A stretch of 45,001 nt of DNA from Bacillota bacterium (GCA_009780325.1 WRAF01000016.1:1-45001); one strand, 5' to 3'. Positions 7,875-18,310 are shown, counted from the stretch's first letter. The notes: generated from the sequence alone by a model not told the origin. Numbers and translations are program-made.

Positions 7875-7934
7875 GAGATTCTTACAGAATGACATATCCG
7901 CTTAAACACTATTTTGTCATGCTGTAAGCATCTC
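7875..7934. repeat. MITE-like inverted repeat, short copy 3
   Basis: GAGATTCTTACAGAATGACA on the left and TTTTGTCATGCTGTAAGCAT then CTC on the right; 60 bp, with most of the interior missing compared with the 96-110 bp copies. Confidence 0.65.
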
Positions 7935-7985
7935 ATCTTTATGAAATACGCACTAGGCGGGGAAGTGGGCTAAAAGCTTATCTTT

Positions 7986-8085
7986 ATTTTATGCCATAGG
8001 AAAAATTGATTTATTTGAGAATGCTTAGAAACCAAAAAAACCCGTGCAATGCAAGCACGGGTCGGGGCGCTAGCCCCTTTTTTTA
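7986..8085 (+). repeat. Double-hairpin module A
   Basis: Hairpin CCCGTGC (8041-8047) / GCACGGG (8055-8061) with loop AATGCAA, then GGGGC (8064-8068) / GCCCC (8073-8077), then T7. About 100 nt, including an upstream arm TTTATGCCATAGGAAAAATT, are nearly identical to 29021-29121; the hairpin part also matches 18101-18155. It acts at least as a terminator by form. Confidence 0.8.
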
Positions 8086-8224
8086 TAGCAATTAATAAAA
8101 ATTAGCACATTTTTGCGCTTAGTCTAATATATTAAAAGGCTGGCGTTTTTTTGTGTGTGAATATGTGTGAATATTTTGTGAAAATATTTGAATAAAAATT
8201 TCACGAAACTTTTTTTATAAACGC

Positions 8225-8257
8225 TTGACAAATAGACTTTGATTATGGTATAGTCTA
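8225..8257 (+). promoter_or_regulatory. Promoter of the giant lipoprotein gene with inverted repeat
   Basis: TTGACA (8225-8230), 18 nt, TATAGT (8249-8254). TAGACT (8233-8238) and AGTCTA (8252-8257) form an inverted repeat that covers the spacer and the -10 box, a position suited to a repressor. Confidence 0.6.
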
Positions 8258-8261
8258 ATCG

Positions 8262-8303
8262 GTGTAGGTGTAAACTATATATTAATAGTTTAAATATCTA
8301 CAC
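8262..8303 (+). promoter_or_regulatory. 5' leader hairpin of the giant lipoprotein mRNA
   Basis: GTGTAG (8262-8267) pairs with CTACAC (8298-8303) and, inside, TAAACTA (8271-8277) with TAGTTTA (8286-8292). It starts at about the expected transcript 5' end and could stabilise the long mRNA. Confidence 0.55.
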
Positions 8304-8350
8304 TACATAAATTCATCAAAAAATAAAATAAATTCTCAGGAGGGAGATTT

Positions 8351-11300
8351 ATGAAAAGCAAAAAAAGACTGCTGGGCATACTGCTTATCATGGCTATGGT
8401 GATTGTATCTATCTTTGCTATTACTGCTTGTGATCAAGAGCCAGCACCTACACCAGGTTCTGAAGAAGGCACATATGTCAGCATAGGAGGCGAGCATTCC
8501 ATCATGCTTCATGCAGGTCCTACGGGCACAAGGTTTGCTCTATCATTTAGCGGCGAATCAGTTATGGCAGGGTATTATACTCTTAATCAGACAACGCTTA
8601 CGCTTGAGTTTGATGCTGACGACGCCCCAAATGCAACTGCTACACTGCAAAATGAAGAGATTAACCTGACTGCTTTTAACCGTACAACTAGGTTTTTAAA
8701 GCGAGTTCAGCGTACAGTCACTTTCGATTCACGTCAAGGCAGCACTGTGCCGTCCGTCCAAGTATTAAACGGGCAAGTAGTGCCAGTGGGTCAAACAAGA
8801 GTGCCAACTCGTGCCGGACATGATTTTGTTGGTTGGTTCTTGGATGCAGAGGGTAATAATTCTTTTGAATTTGGCGTAAATGTCATTGAAAGAAATACTA
8901 CTGTTTATGCATATTGGAGAGAAAGCGTTGATCCTAATTATATTGGTTTTGCTATTGATTTTGACTGGGGTATAGACGGGCAGGCAAACCCTATAGGCAC
9001 ACAAACAATAAATGGCAGACTATATAATATGCCTCAAACTATCACAAGAGCGGGCTATACTTTTGGCGGCTGGTGGGTGAGCATGGTTGAGGATGCTAAT
9101 GCGCTTACTTATCAAGCAGCAGTTAGATCAACAGTTTTTGTTGAAGATACAACACTGCATGCTTTGTGGATTCCTGCAGGAGCAGCTGTTGCTGCACCGC
9201 TTGTGCAAGTAACTAGAGACGGCGCAATCAGCTGGAATTCAGTTGCAGGTGCAAGTATATATAGACTAAGCATCATCAATCCACATGGTATCAGAGTAGT
9301 AAATAATATAAGTATTCCTGGAGCTACTACTTCGTTTACTCATAATTTTTCAAACTTAGGCAACTATACTATTGAAGTTGTGACTGAAGGTGTGGGCGGA
9401 GCTGCGTCAGCTGCTGCTGTCAGAGGCTTTAGACACAGAGCTTTGCCTAGAGTATCTAATTTTAATGTAGTTAATTCTGTATTAACATTTAATCAAGTAC
9501 CTAATGCAGTTAGATACTTTGTATCAGTTCAGTTTGGTACAGGCGGTCAAACATTTAATAATATTCCACTTGGCAATTCAAATAGACTTCCTTTTGATGA
9601 TGCAAGAATGGCACAAGGCGGTATCACTTTTACTGTTGAAGCGGCTGCGCCTGGTTTTGCTAGTTCAATAGCTACTTTTGTGTATGATAAAGAATTAGGC
9701 ACTATTACTCAAATTAATATTGATACTGTGACTCAAACTGCATCATGGAATGCAATTGCAAGCGCACAAAACTATGTTGTATCTATCAGAAGAGGTTCTG
9801 ATACTTTGACTATTGACAATGGTTCTAGAACAAGCATCTCTTTAAGAGAGTTTGCTCAAGGCGATATGCAAATCAGCGTAAGACCAGAGGCAATCGGATA
9901 CAATTCTCCAGCAGGTGAGCCTGTTTGGACTCCATTCAACAAAGCAACTGTTGCTACTCCTTCTAATGTAAGACTAGATGGAAACACTATCAGATGGACT
10001 GCAGTTGCAGGTGCGACTGGCTATACTATTAATATCGGCAGCCAAGAAATTGAAGTAGCTGGTGCAAATTCTAATCATCGTGAATTGACATCTGTTGAAA
10101 TTGCTGCATTGCGTGCTACAATCGGTGACTATACTTTAAGCATAAGAGCAAATGCGTCAAATGCTTCGTTGTTTAGCTATCCTGTTGTTGTCAGCAACTC
10201 TGTTCCTAATTTTATTGACTATGCACAAGGTTATGTGTTGTGGAATCATGTTTTAGGGGCATCTAGATATGTAATTATAATTAATGAAGGTACTGGCGCA
10301 CAAAGAATTTATGATGTTTCAGCGGGTACTGCTGCTAAAAGAATTGCCTTATCTAGGGCAGGTGAAAATATAGTTTCTTTCTATGCTTATGATTTGAATA
10401 ATCGTCGTTTCTCACCGTTTAGCGTAGATGTTAATGTGTTTGCTTATACTGTCACTTTTGATGTTGGCGGACATGGGTTGTTGGCTGATGCAGACAGATT
10501 TAGATTTGTTGCAACAGGTGATCCTATTGCTTTCCCTGATGTTACTGTTGCTAGAGTGGGTCATGATTTAGATACTTGGAATACTACTCCAGGTGCAGTC
10601 GGACACAATACAAGAAGATTTTTGGATAGATATTTTACTGGCGGTGATTTAGTTTTATTTGCTAATTGGGCGCCGCATAGATTTAATATTAATCTTGAAT
10701 CAGGTTTAGGAAGCGTTGTTAGTGATGATACTGAAGTTGTATTTGGTCAAATAAATAATATAGAAGTACCAAGCATCAACGGCAATGGATTCATCGGCTG
10801 GTTTACAGCACCTGGCGGATTTGTTGGCGGCGGAACAAGATTGACTGATGAAAGGGGTATTATGATTGCTCCTTGGAATCTAGTTGATGCAGATGGAATA
10901 AATTTATATGCTTTCTATGGTGAAGTATTTAGATTTTCACCTACTGTAAACGGATTCATGGTATCTAGAGGTGCTGATATTGGTTCTGTTAGACATTTAG
11001 TTGTGCCTGATTATTATAATGACTTGCCTGTCAACCGTGTTGGTATGTTAACAAATGTATTGTTAGAGTCTATTACTTTAGGCAGAAATATTGATGCTGA
11101 TGGTGTTGACGCTAATGCATTTGATGGTTGCAGCAACTTGACAAATATTCATGTTCATTCTCAAAACCCAAATTTTGCAAGCGTAAACGGTGTTCTTTTC
11201 AACAGCGACGGGACTACACTAGTGCGTTACCCTACTGGCAGATCAGGCAGATTTATTATCCCTGAAACTGTCACTATAATCGGACCTTGGGCGTTTAGAG

Positions 11301-14300
11301 ATAATTTCCATCTTGAAGCAGTTGAAATTCCTGGCACTGTAAACTATATCATGGCTGAGGCTTTCAACAATAATGCTAATTTAAGAACTATAATATTGCA
11401 TCAAGGTATCCAAAGAATTGAAAACAGGGCATTTAGCGGCTTGCCTGCATTAAATGAGCTTATTATCCCTGCTGACTTGCGATTCTTAGGTGCAATGATT
11501 GCTATGACCAACCTTGATACAATTATCTTCTCTGGCGGCAGTTCAGTTGACTTAACTTTAGGCGGACTTAGAGTTGATGATGAGTTTTCTATACCTGATG
11601 GTGTATTTGAAGGTGCATTTAGGCTTAGGTATGTTATCTTTGAAGAAGGCAGCCGTGTAGTTAATATCCCTGATGCGGCATTTAGAAGCAACTCTAGGAT
11701 GTATGAAATCAATATTCCTGCTAGTGTTAGATATATTGGCGTAAGTGCTTTTGAGGAAGTTAGATTCTTAGAAAGAGTCAATATTGCCGACAACAGCAAT
11801 TTAGAAAGAATCGGCGGTAATGCATTCTTAAATACATTCTCATTGACTGAAGTTTATTTTGAGGGTTCTGCAAACATTGAAACTATTGCTGGTGCAGCAA
11901 ATCCAGCAGCTCAAAATTTCAGTGTGTTTGCTAATCACCCTGCATTAGAAACAATAGTATTGCCTTCAGGTTTGATATCTGTCGGAATCCGTGCTTTTGA
12001 AAACATTCCTAATCTAAAAGTCTTAACTTTTAGAAACAGCCCTAATTTTACTACAATTGGTGCTGGTGCTTTCAATGGTCTTGTTAACTTAACTCATTTG
12101 ACATTGCCTGCAACTACTGATGTTGGCAACATCACAAGCGGTATGTTTGTTGATTCAACAGTATTAGAAGTAATTGCTGTGACTAGTGACGCTGGCGGCA
12201 ACTTTGTAGTAGGTCAAAATGCATTATTTACTGTAGGTGCGGTTACTTTAGTGTTGCTGCCTGGCAATAGAGAAGCAATAAACTTTGAATTGCCAAATAC
12301 AACTGCTAATATCTGTGACCATGCTTTAATCACTATCACTAATTTAGAAACATTTACTGTTGCAACTGGAAACACTGCGTTTAGTGCAGTTGACGGTGTA
12401 TTATTCAGCGGTACTACTTTAGTTAGATTCCCATCAGCTAGACAAATTACAGGTGATACTTATACTGTGCCTGCAAATATCGCTATAATAGGTATACATG
12501 CATTTAGAGGCAACAGATATTTAGAAGAAATCAACTTTGCAAGCGGCAGTCAATTAGTTACTATTGGTGCTCATTCGTTTAGAGAAACAGAAGTTTTATT
12601 CACAGTTGATCTTGCTGGAGTTAATCTTTTATATACTATCGGCGCATATGCCTTTGCGGACAGCGTAAACATTGATGGTTTAAGTGTTCCTCAATCAGTT
12701 AGAGAAATCGGGGCTAATGCATTTAGAGGCGTAACTTTAAGTGAGTTTGAATTTGGATTTGGAATGGAAAGTATTCCTGACTTTGCTCTTGCTAATAACT
12801 TGATTGAAACAATCAGGATTCCTTATACTGTCACTCATATCGGAGAAGCTGCTTTCTTAAATGCAATTAATGCTAGCAGCATTGTTTTCTTCGGCAGACC
12901 TGGCGGCGCTCAAACTGGTGATCCTACTTCTCCTCAACTTACTCATATCGGTGCAAGAGCATTTGAAAATACTGCATTAACAAGCATTAATATTCCGCAA
13001 GGTGTACAAGAAATCGGTGCAGGTGCATTTAGAAATATTAATAGTGCAGATATAACTGAAATCTATATCCCTGGTACTGTGACAATTTTAGGCGACTCTG
13101 CTTTTGAAAATGTGGGTGTAGAGCAAGTTGGTTCTATCAGCCCTAGGATTGATATCACTTTTGGTGCAGTGCCTAGCGGCAGCGATGCACAATTAACAAT
13201 GGGCACAGCAGTTTTTGCTAATGTAAATGTTAATTCTGTTGCTTTTGAAACAGGAAGCAATGTTATAAATATTGGTGCAAGAGCATTTGACAGCCAAATG
13301 ATTAATAGAGCAGCGGCTTTCTTTAATGCGACTAATTCACCTGTACTAGAAGATTTAAACTGGAGCATACACATCCCTAATACTGTTGAGTATATTGGTG
13401 AGTTTGCATTTAGAGGCACAGCAAGAGCAGTTGCTCCAAACAGAACAGTAGGTGATTTTAATTCACATTCGACTTTTGCTGACCTTGCTACTAGAAGAAT
13501 GCCGTTTGGCTTGATTGAAGTCACTTTTGAGGGCGGAAATCTTGTGCCTGGCGCACCAGGGGCAAGCAGAGTATCTGAATTTAGACAGGGTGCGTTTCAA
13601 GGATCTGGTGTTGGTGCATGGAGAGGACATGGCAGTGATGATATTACATTTGTTTTCCCTAACAGTTTAGTGCATATAAGAGATCTTGCGTTTGCAGGGT
13701 TTGGTGCAACAGTTGCACTTGCAGGCGGTGTATCAGCCTTTGGCGGAAGAGTTGTATTTAATGACAACTTAGAGACTATCGGACATAGGGCTTTTGATCG
13801 TGCAAATGGTATAAATGCTATTATATTAAACTATGGTCTTAGGACTATTGGCAACGATGCATTTAATCAGGCTTCAATACAAGGCAGATATACTATGGGG
13901 CATGTATATGCTTTTGAAAATATCTTGACTGACCCTAATCATGCTTTATATGCTGCAAACAGAGCATTCTTTGGTGATGATGATGCTGTTAATTCTCCAA
14001 TAAGAACAGGTATCTTGACAGACAGACCTCAATATATCTATGATAATGGTGTAAATACCGGCAGAATTGACCCTAATACTATCAATGATTGGGATCTTGT
14101 TATACCGGATACAGTGACGTACATTGGTGTAAGAGCTTTCAATCAGGCATTTAGCGGACTGACTTCATTATCTCATACGGCTGGGTCACCTGGATTCAAT
14201 GGACACTTAATTAATGTGCCAGCTGGTCAGCTTCCTACAATTGGTACGGGTAGTGGTGACCCGCCTGCTTTCACTAGACGTGTTCAAAGAATATTCATAG

Positions 14301-17300
14301 GTCAAAATTCACAATTGCAAGTGGTAAACGAAGGTGCATTTAATTCTTCACAATTTGTAGGTAACCACACTTTATACTTGCCTGAATCTTTGCATACTTT
14401 AGGGACTGCGGTGTTTGGTGGTGCTACTTTCCAACATTCAAGAGGTACTTTGGTTATTGACCCTAGAAACTTGACTAATTTTGAGACTGCTGTAGGATTC
14501 TCAAATAACTTGATGGGACCATTTACTTTGTCTGGTTTTGAGTATCTAGAAATTGCTGCGGGTACAACTGAAATTCCTGCGGGATTATTTGGCGGAAACA
14601 GATTCAGAGAAATCACAATTGCTAATACTGTCCAAACTATCGGTACTCAAGCTTTCCAACAACAAGGGGCATCTGGTATTGCGCCTTCGATTAGGTCTCT
14701 TATTTTTGAAGAAGGCAGCAGTTTGACTCATATCGGGCAAGGTGCTTTTAACTGGCTTCAAATGGAAAGACAAATTGAAAAAATCTATAACTTGCCAAGT
14801 TTTATAGCTCCTCAAGATGTATTTAATATCTTTGGCGGCAGAGTAGGTGCGTTTGATACTACTTATAATGTATTGCCAACAGGCGCTAGAAGAGCAGTTG
14901 ACGGAGTCTTGTTTAGCAATGACGGTACAACTTTAGAGATTTTCCCTTCAGGCAGATCAGGCGCTTATACTATTCCTAATACTGTAGTTGGAACTACTCC
15001 GGTGACTGCAATTGCACCATTTGCATTTGCAGGCGGCAGAGATCCTTTCAATGCAGCAGGAGCAGTTTTCCATCAATCTACTTGGCCATTAATCCAAGAG
15101 ATTACTTTGCCTAACAGCATTCAATCTATTGGCATAAGTGCATTTAGAAACGCAAGAAATTTAACTGCGGTTCATCTTGATAGAGAAGACAGCCAATTAA
15201 ATCACATCGGAGCCGAAGCTTTTATCAATGCCAGAGCATTAAATACATTTACTATTCCTGATGGTTTGACAGCACAAGGTTTATCGGCTAGTGCATTGGT
15301 TGATACTCATGCTTTGACTAATGTTAATTTATGGGGTGAGCATCCGCATTTTGTAATTGAAGGACCTTTCTTATTAAATAGAGCTAATCAACAAATCATA
15401 ACGGTTGTTGGTGTTGGTGAATATATCAGAATAGCTGACGGTACTACTACTATTGCTGCCGGACAGTTTGCTAACAGAGTCGGATTCCAAAGATTGTATC
15501 TGCCTGCAAGTGTGACAAGTATCGGAGCAGGTGCATTTGATGGTGTGACTACTTTGACTCAAATCATCTTTGAAGGCGGAGAAAGTCAGCTGCGTATTAT
15601 TGGCAACAACGCATTCAGAAACACTAATATTGCTAATCTTCATATTCCTGCTAGCGTAGAAGAAATAGGTCATAATGCATTTGAATTTACTTCAATGGGT
15701 AATAGTGCTTTAACTAGGGTGACATTTGGTGATAATAGCTTGTTAGCTGTAATTGGTGATAGTGCTTTCAGAGGAAACCGCAATTTAGCTGAATTTAATT
15801 TCCCTAATCGCTTGCAAGCAATCGGCAATTATTCATTCAATCTAACTGCTTTATCTGGACATTTGTTCTTCCCTGCGTCGCTTGAGACAATCGGAATGAG
15901 TGCATTCTCTGGTTTAAGTAATGTCACGGATATCACTTTTGCAGACAACAGCCGTATGTTAAGTATCGGAATTTGGGCGTTTGTAAATATTGCCGGATTA
16001 CAGTCTATTAATTTTGGTGCTAATTCTTCTTTAGAGGCAATTCATACACAAGCGTTTATGACATCAAACACTATGGCTGGATTTACTTATATTAATCTTC
16101 CTGATAACTTGATCACCTTAGGACCTAATGTATTTAGAGGAAGATTTGCTCTTCAAGCAGTTAATGTATCAGAAAATGCAGTTAATTTTGCAAGTGTAGA
16201 CGGTGTATTGTTTAATAGGGCGATGACTGAAATTGTGTTGTTCCCTCAAGGAAAACGTACAACTACTTATATCATACCTGATTCTGTCAGAGTAATCAGA
16301 TCATATGCATTTGATGTTTCACCGTTTGTACCATCAGGACTTAACAATCTTATATTGCATAACGGTGTGACTACAATTGAAACTCATGCGATTGGTGCTG
16401 GAGGCACTGCCGGCAACCAATTTAATGTTAATATTCCTTTCAGTGTTAGGACAATGGGCACTAATGCTTTCACTGCAGGTTCTACTGGATTAAATCCTAA
16501 CATATTTGCAAACGTTCAAGGCAGAACAGAGGATCAAGCTCCTTGGGAAAATTGGCAAAACGGTGCTTGGGTAGTAAGGTGGAATCAACCTGTAAATGTT
16601 GAAGTTGATGTATTCCATACTGCTGGTGCTAATGGTAATATCAGAGCTAATGCAAATACTGCAGGCGGAGCGTTGATTGAGTGGGGTAATTCTACTCTTG
16701 CTTCAACAGTTGTATTCACTGCATTACCTAATATCGGATTTGAAGTTGCTAGCTGGACTTTGAATGGTGAAATAGTTGATGATAATGAAACAAGTACTTT
16801 AGTATTTGTAGTGCAAGATAGGCTTCCTATAACTGTGCATGTTGAATTTAGACCTATTGCTGCTGAATACATGGCAAGAGTTGACTTTAATATTGTTGGT
16901 ACTAACGGATTGTTAAGAGCATCATCTAATGGACATAACTTAACAACAGGCATGAGTATAAACAGAGGCTGGACATTAGAATTTGCTGTATCAGGATTGG
17001 CGGCTAATTTTGGAACTAGATGGTATGTTGATGATGTGTTTATGGGTACTAATAATGAATTTAACTATGTATTGACTGATGATGTTGAAATCAGAGCTGT
17101 ACCTACACATTTATTGATTACTACTCAGGTTATTGGCACATTTAATCTTAGCAATAGATTTGCACATGCAAACCAAGCGGGCACCTTTTTTGTAACTGTT
17201 TGGCCTGAGGCTTCTGCTGACTATATCCCAGAGGCTGGAAGAACTGTAAGCACTGCTGCTCCTGCTAATTCACGCACACTTGCGGCTAATGACTGGATTA

Positions 17301-17881
17301 GATTCCAAGCACAAGCACCAGGAAACAATGCTAATTTCCGCTTAAGATGGACAGTTAACGGTGAAGAGATTATTCATAGAGCAGGTTCTGTTGCGTTTAT
17401 TAATGGTCCTGCGGATGTATTGAGAGTGGGCACGCATGGAAACACTAACAATGAGTTGTTTGTTAGATTAGACGGCAGACTTCATGTGACGGTTGAGCAA
17501 GTGCCAAATACAGTTGACTTTGAAGTGATTGGCACAGGCGGTACAATTTTGCCGGCTAGAATTGGCAATAATCCTAATGCTGGTATTATTGTTAATAACG
17601 GCGGAATTTTCTTAATTGCTAATCATGCCAACAATCAAGCTGGCGGGCGATTAAACTTTACTGCTGTGCCTGAAGATGGTTATAGAGTGAGTCACTGGTA
17701 TGTAAACGGTGAGAGAGTTGTTCAAACAAATGAAACAATTCCAAATACGGCTCCGATTGCAGCTAATAATGGCAGATGGATCAATACTATTGGCAACCCT
17801 AATGTATTGATTAGAATGCCTCAAACGGCTGGACCTATCAGTGTTGCTGTAGTGTTTGAGCCTATTCCGGTTGAAGACTAA
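8351..17881 (+). CDS. Giant BspA-type leucine-rich-repeat surface lipoprotein
   Basis: 3176 residues. Lipoprotein signal with lipobox ITAC at 24-27, so the mature protein should be lipid-anchored outside the membrane. Then InlB-type beta repeats (about 118-190 and 195-275, each ending in an aromatic-W motif), three to four fibronectin-like modules (about 280-700), more InlB-type repeats (about 705-850), a very long BspA/TpLRR array (about 920-2720; IGxxAFxxxxxLxxIxIPxxV units), and four divergent InlB-type repeats to the end. The array is broken by four 'cap' modules (VDGVLFxxDGTTLxxFPxGR) near residues 946, 1347, 2182 and 2616. There is no sortase motif or C-terminal membrane segment. AGGAGGG precedes the ATG. 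Such proteins mediate adhesion or matrix contacts; no ligand can be named. Repetitive DNA makes assembly errors possible. Confidence 0.92.
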   Translation: MKSKKRLLGILLIMAMVIVSIFAITACDQEPAPTPGSEEGTYVSIGGEHSIMLHAGPTGTRFALSFSGESVMAGYYTLNQTTLTLEFDADDAPNATATLQNEEINLTAFNRTTRFLKRVQRTVTFDSRQGSTVPSVQVLNGQVVPVGQTRVPTRAGHDFVGWFLDAEGNNSFEFGVNVIERNTTVYAYWRESVDPNYIGFAIDFDWGIDGQANPIGTQTINGRLYNMPQTITRAGYTFGGWWVSMVEDANALTYQAAVRSTVFVEDTTLHALWIPAGAAVAAPLVQVTRDGAISWNSVAGASIYRLSIINPHGIRVVNNISIPGATTSFTHNFSNLGNYTIEVVTEGVGGAASAAAVRGFRHRALPRVSNFNVVNSVLTFNQVPNAVRYFVSVQFGTGGQTFNNIPLGNSNRLPFDDARMAQGGITFTVEAAAPGFASSIATFVYDKELGTITQINIDTVTQTASWNAIASAQNYVVSIRRGSDTLTIDNGSRTSISLREFAQGDMQISVRPEAIGYNSPAGEPVWTPFNKATVATPSNVRLDGNTIRWTAVAGATGYTINIGSQEIEVAGANSNHRELTSVEIAALRATIGDYTLSIRANASNASLFSYPVVVSNSVPNFIDYAQGYVLWNHVLGASRYVIIINEGTGAQRIYDVSAGTAAKRIALSRAGENIVSFYAYDLNNRRFSPFSVDVNVFAYTVTFDVGGHGLLADADRFRFVATGDPIAFPDVTVARVGHDLDTWNTTPGAVGHNTRRFLDRYFTGGDLVLFANWAPHRFNINLESGLGSVVSDDTEVVFGQINNIEVPSINGNGFIGWFTAPGGFVGGGTRLTDERGIMIAPWNLVDADGINLYAFYGEVFRFSPTVNGFMVSRGADIGSVRHLVVPDYYNDLPVNRVGMLTNVLLESITLGRNIDADGVDANAFDGCSNLTNIHVHSQNPNFASVNGVLFNSDGTTLVRYPTGRSGRFIIPETVTIIGPWAFRDNFHLEAVEIPGTVNYIMAEAFNNNANLRTIILHQGIQRIENRAFSGLPALNELIIPADLRFLGAMIAMTNLDTIIFSGGSSVDLTLGGLRVDDEFSIPDGVFEGAFRLRYVIFEEGSRVVNIPDAAFRSNSRMYEINIPASVRYIGVSAFEEVRFLERVNIADNSNLERIGGNAFLNTFSLTEVYFEGSANIETIAGAANPAAQNFSVFANHPALETIVLPSGLISVGIRAFENIPNLKVLTFRNSPNFTTIGAGAFNGLVNLTHLTLPATTDVGNITSGMFVDSTVLEVIAVTSDAGGNFVVGQNALFTVGAVTLVLLPGNREAINFELPNTTANICDHALITITNLETFTVATGNTAFSAVDGVLFSGTTLVRFPSARQITGDTYTVPANIAIIGIHAFRGNRYLEEINFASGSQLVTIGAHSFRETEVLFTVDLAGVNLLYTIGAYAFADSVNIDGLSVPQSVREIGANAFRGVTLSEFEFGFGMESIPDFALANNLIETIRIPYTVTHIGEAAFLNAINASSIVFFGRPGGAQTGDPTSPQLTHIGARAFENTALTSINIPQGVQEIGAGAFRNINSADITEIYIPGTVTILGDSAFENVGVEQVGSISPRIDITFGAVPSGSDAQLTMGTAVFANVNVNSVAFETGSNVINIGARAFDSQMINRAAAFFNATNSPVLEDLNWSIHIPNTVEYIGEFAFRGTARAVAPNRTVGDFNSHSTFADLATRRMPFGLIEVTFEGGNLVPGAPGASRVSEFRQGAFQGSGVGAWRGHGSDDITFVFPNSLVHIRDLAFAGFGATVALAGGVSAFGGRVVFNDNLETIGHRAFDRANGINAIILNYGLRTIGNDAFNQASIQGRYTMGHVYAFENILTDPNHALYAANRAFFGDDDAVNSPIRTGILTDRPQYIYDNGVNTGRIDPNTINDWDLVIPDTVTYIGVRAFNQAFSGLTSLSHTAGSPGFNGHLINVPAGQLPTIGTGSGDPPAFTRRVQRIFIGQNSQLQVVNEGAFNSSQFVGNHTLYLPESLHTLGTAVFGGATFQHSRGTLVIDPRNLTNFETAVGFSNNLMGPFTLSGFEYLEIAAGTTEIPAGLFGGNRFREITIANTVQTIGTQAFQQQGASGIAPSIRSLIFEEGSSLTHIGQGAFNWLQMERQIEKIYNLPSFIAPQDVFNIFGGRVGAFDTTYNVLPTGARRAVDGVLFSNDGTTLEIFPSGRSGAYTIPNTVVGTTPVTAIAPFAFAGGRDPFNAAGAVFHQSTWPLIQEITLPNSIQSIGISAFRNARNLTAVHLDREDSQLNHIGAEAFINARALNTFTIPDGLTAQGLSASALVDTHALTNVNLWGEHPHFVIEGPFLLNRANQQIITVVGVGEYIRIADGTTTIAAGQFANRVGFQRLYLPASVTSIGAGAFDGVTTLTQIIFEGGESQLRIIGNNAFRNTNIANLHIPASVEEIGHNAFEFTSMGNSALTRVTFGDNSLLAVIGDSAFRGNRNLAEFNFPNRLQAIGNYSFNLTALSGHLFFPASLETIGMSAFSGLSNVTDITFADNSRMLSIGIWAFVNIAGLQSINFGANSSLEAIHTQAFMTSNTMAGFTYINLPDNLITLGPNVFRGRFALQAVNVSENAVNFASVDGVLFNRAMTEIVLFPQGKRTTTYIIPDSVRVIRSYAFDVSPFVPSGLNNLILHNGVTTIETHAIGAGGTAGNQFNVNIPFSVRTMGTNAFTAGSTGLNPNIFANVQGRTEDQAPWENWQNGAWVVRWNQPVNVEVDVFHTAGANGNIRANANTAGGALIEWGNSTLASTVVFTALPNIGFEVASWTLNGEIVDDNETSTLVFVVQDRLPITVHVEFRPIAAEYMARVDFNIVGTNGLLRASSNGHNLTTGMSINRGWTLEFAVSGLAANFGTRWYVDDVFMGTNNEFNYVLTDDVEIRAVPTHLLITTQVIGTFNLSNRFAHANQAGTFFVTVWPEASADYIPEAGRTVSTAAPANSRTLAANDWIRFQAQAPGNNANFRLRWTVNGEEIIHRAGSVAFINGPADVLRVGTHGNTNNELFVRLDGRLHVTVEQVPNTVDFEVIGTGGTILPARIGNNPNAGIIVNNGGIFLIANHANNQAGGRLNFTAVPEDGYRVSHWYVNGERVVQTNETIPNTAPIAANNGRWINTIGNPNVLIRMPQTAGPISVAVVFEPIPVED

Positions 17882-17900
17882 ATTAAATCTAGACTAATAA

Positions 17901-17942
17901 AAAAGCTGCTTAAAGGTTGATTGCCTTTAAGCGGTTTTTTTA
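17901..17942 (+). terminator. Terminator of the giant lipoprotein gene
   Basis: 11-bp stem CTGCTTAAAGG (17906-17916) / CCTTTAAGCGG (17924-17934), 7-nt loop, preceded by A6 and followed by T7. Confidence 0.9.
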
Positions 17943-17944
17943 TA

Positions 17945-18060
17945 TTTTTATAGTATAGGAAAAATACTTCGTCTTTCAGTCGTTTGTGTTTGAGAATTAG
18001 CGAATTCAAAAAAGGGGAGACACCGCAAGCCAACCGAATGTCCATTTGGACATCTTTTTT
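17945..18060 (+). repeat. Hairpin module B1
   Basis: The first 39 nt are identical to 3156-3194 behind murC. It ends with hairpin ATGTCC (18038-18043) / GGACAT (18048-18053) and a T-tract. Confidence 0.75.
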
Positions 18061-18155
18061 ATGCTATAGGAAATATTGTTTTGTTGAGAATGTTTGGACG
18101 CCAAAAAAACCCGTGCAATGCAAGCACGGGTCGGGGCGACTAGCCCCTTTTTTTA
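18059..18155 (+). repeat. Double-hairpin module B2
   Basis: 18101-18155 is identical to 29067-29121 over 55 nt and differs from 8032-8085 by one base. The same CCCGTGC/GCACGGG and GGGGC/GCCCC stems and T7 tail are present. Confidence 0.8.
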
Positions 18156-18310
18156 TGCACTAGGAATTATCGTCTGAAATGAAAGTTGCTTGCATCAACA
18201 AAAAGGGCATCAATGCAAGATGCCCAATGTGCCGCAAGGCGCAAGCCCACGAAGACCCTATAGCATGGGCTTATGTGCCCGAAGGGTACTTTTGTTCATA
18301 AAAAAAACTG
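18152..18310 (+). repeat. Hairpin module B3
   Basis: Stem GGGCATC (18205-18211) / GATGCCC (18219-18225) with the same AATGCAA loop as modules A, B2 and C, then GCC-GCAA-GGC (18231-18240), stem AAGCCCA (18243-18249) / TGGGCTT (18266-18272) and a small hairpin GTGCCC-GAA-GGGTAC (about 18275-18289) before T4. Core CCGCAAGGCGCAAG recurs at 28857. Confidence 0.65.

Larger units (their letters stand above)
7699..8350. other. Repeat-rich intergenic region upstream of giant lipoprotein gene
   Basis: 652 nt without a gene. It holds a decayed MITE-like copy (7722-7797), a short MITE-like copy (7875-7934), double-hairpin module A (7986-8085) and the promoter and leader of the next gene (8225-8350). Confidence 0.75.
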
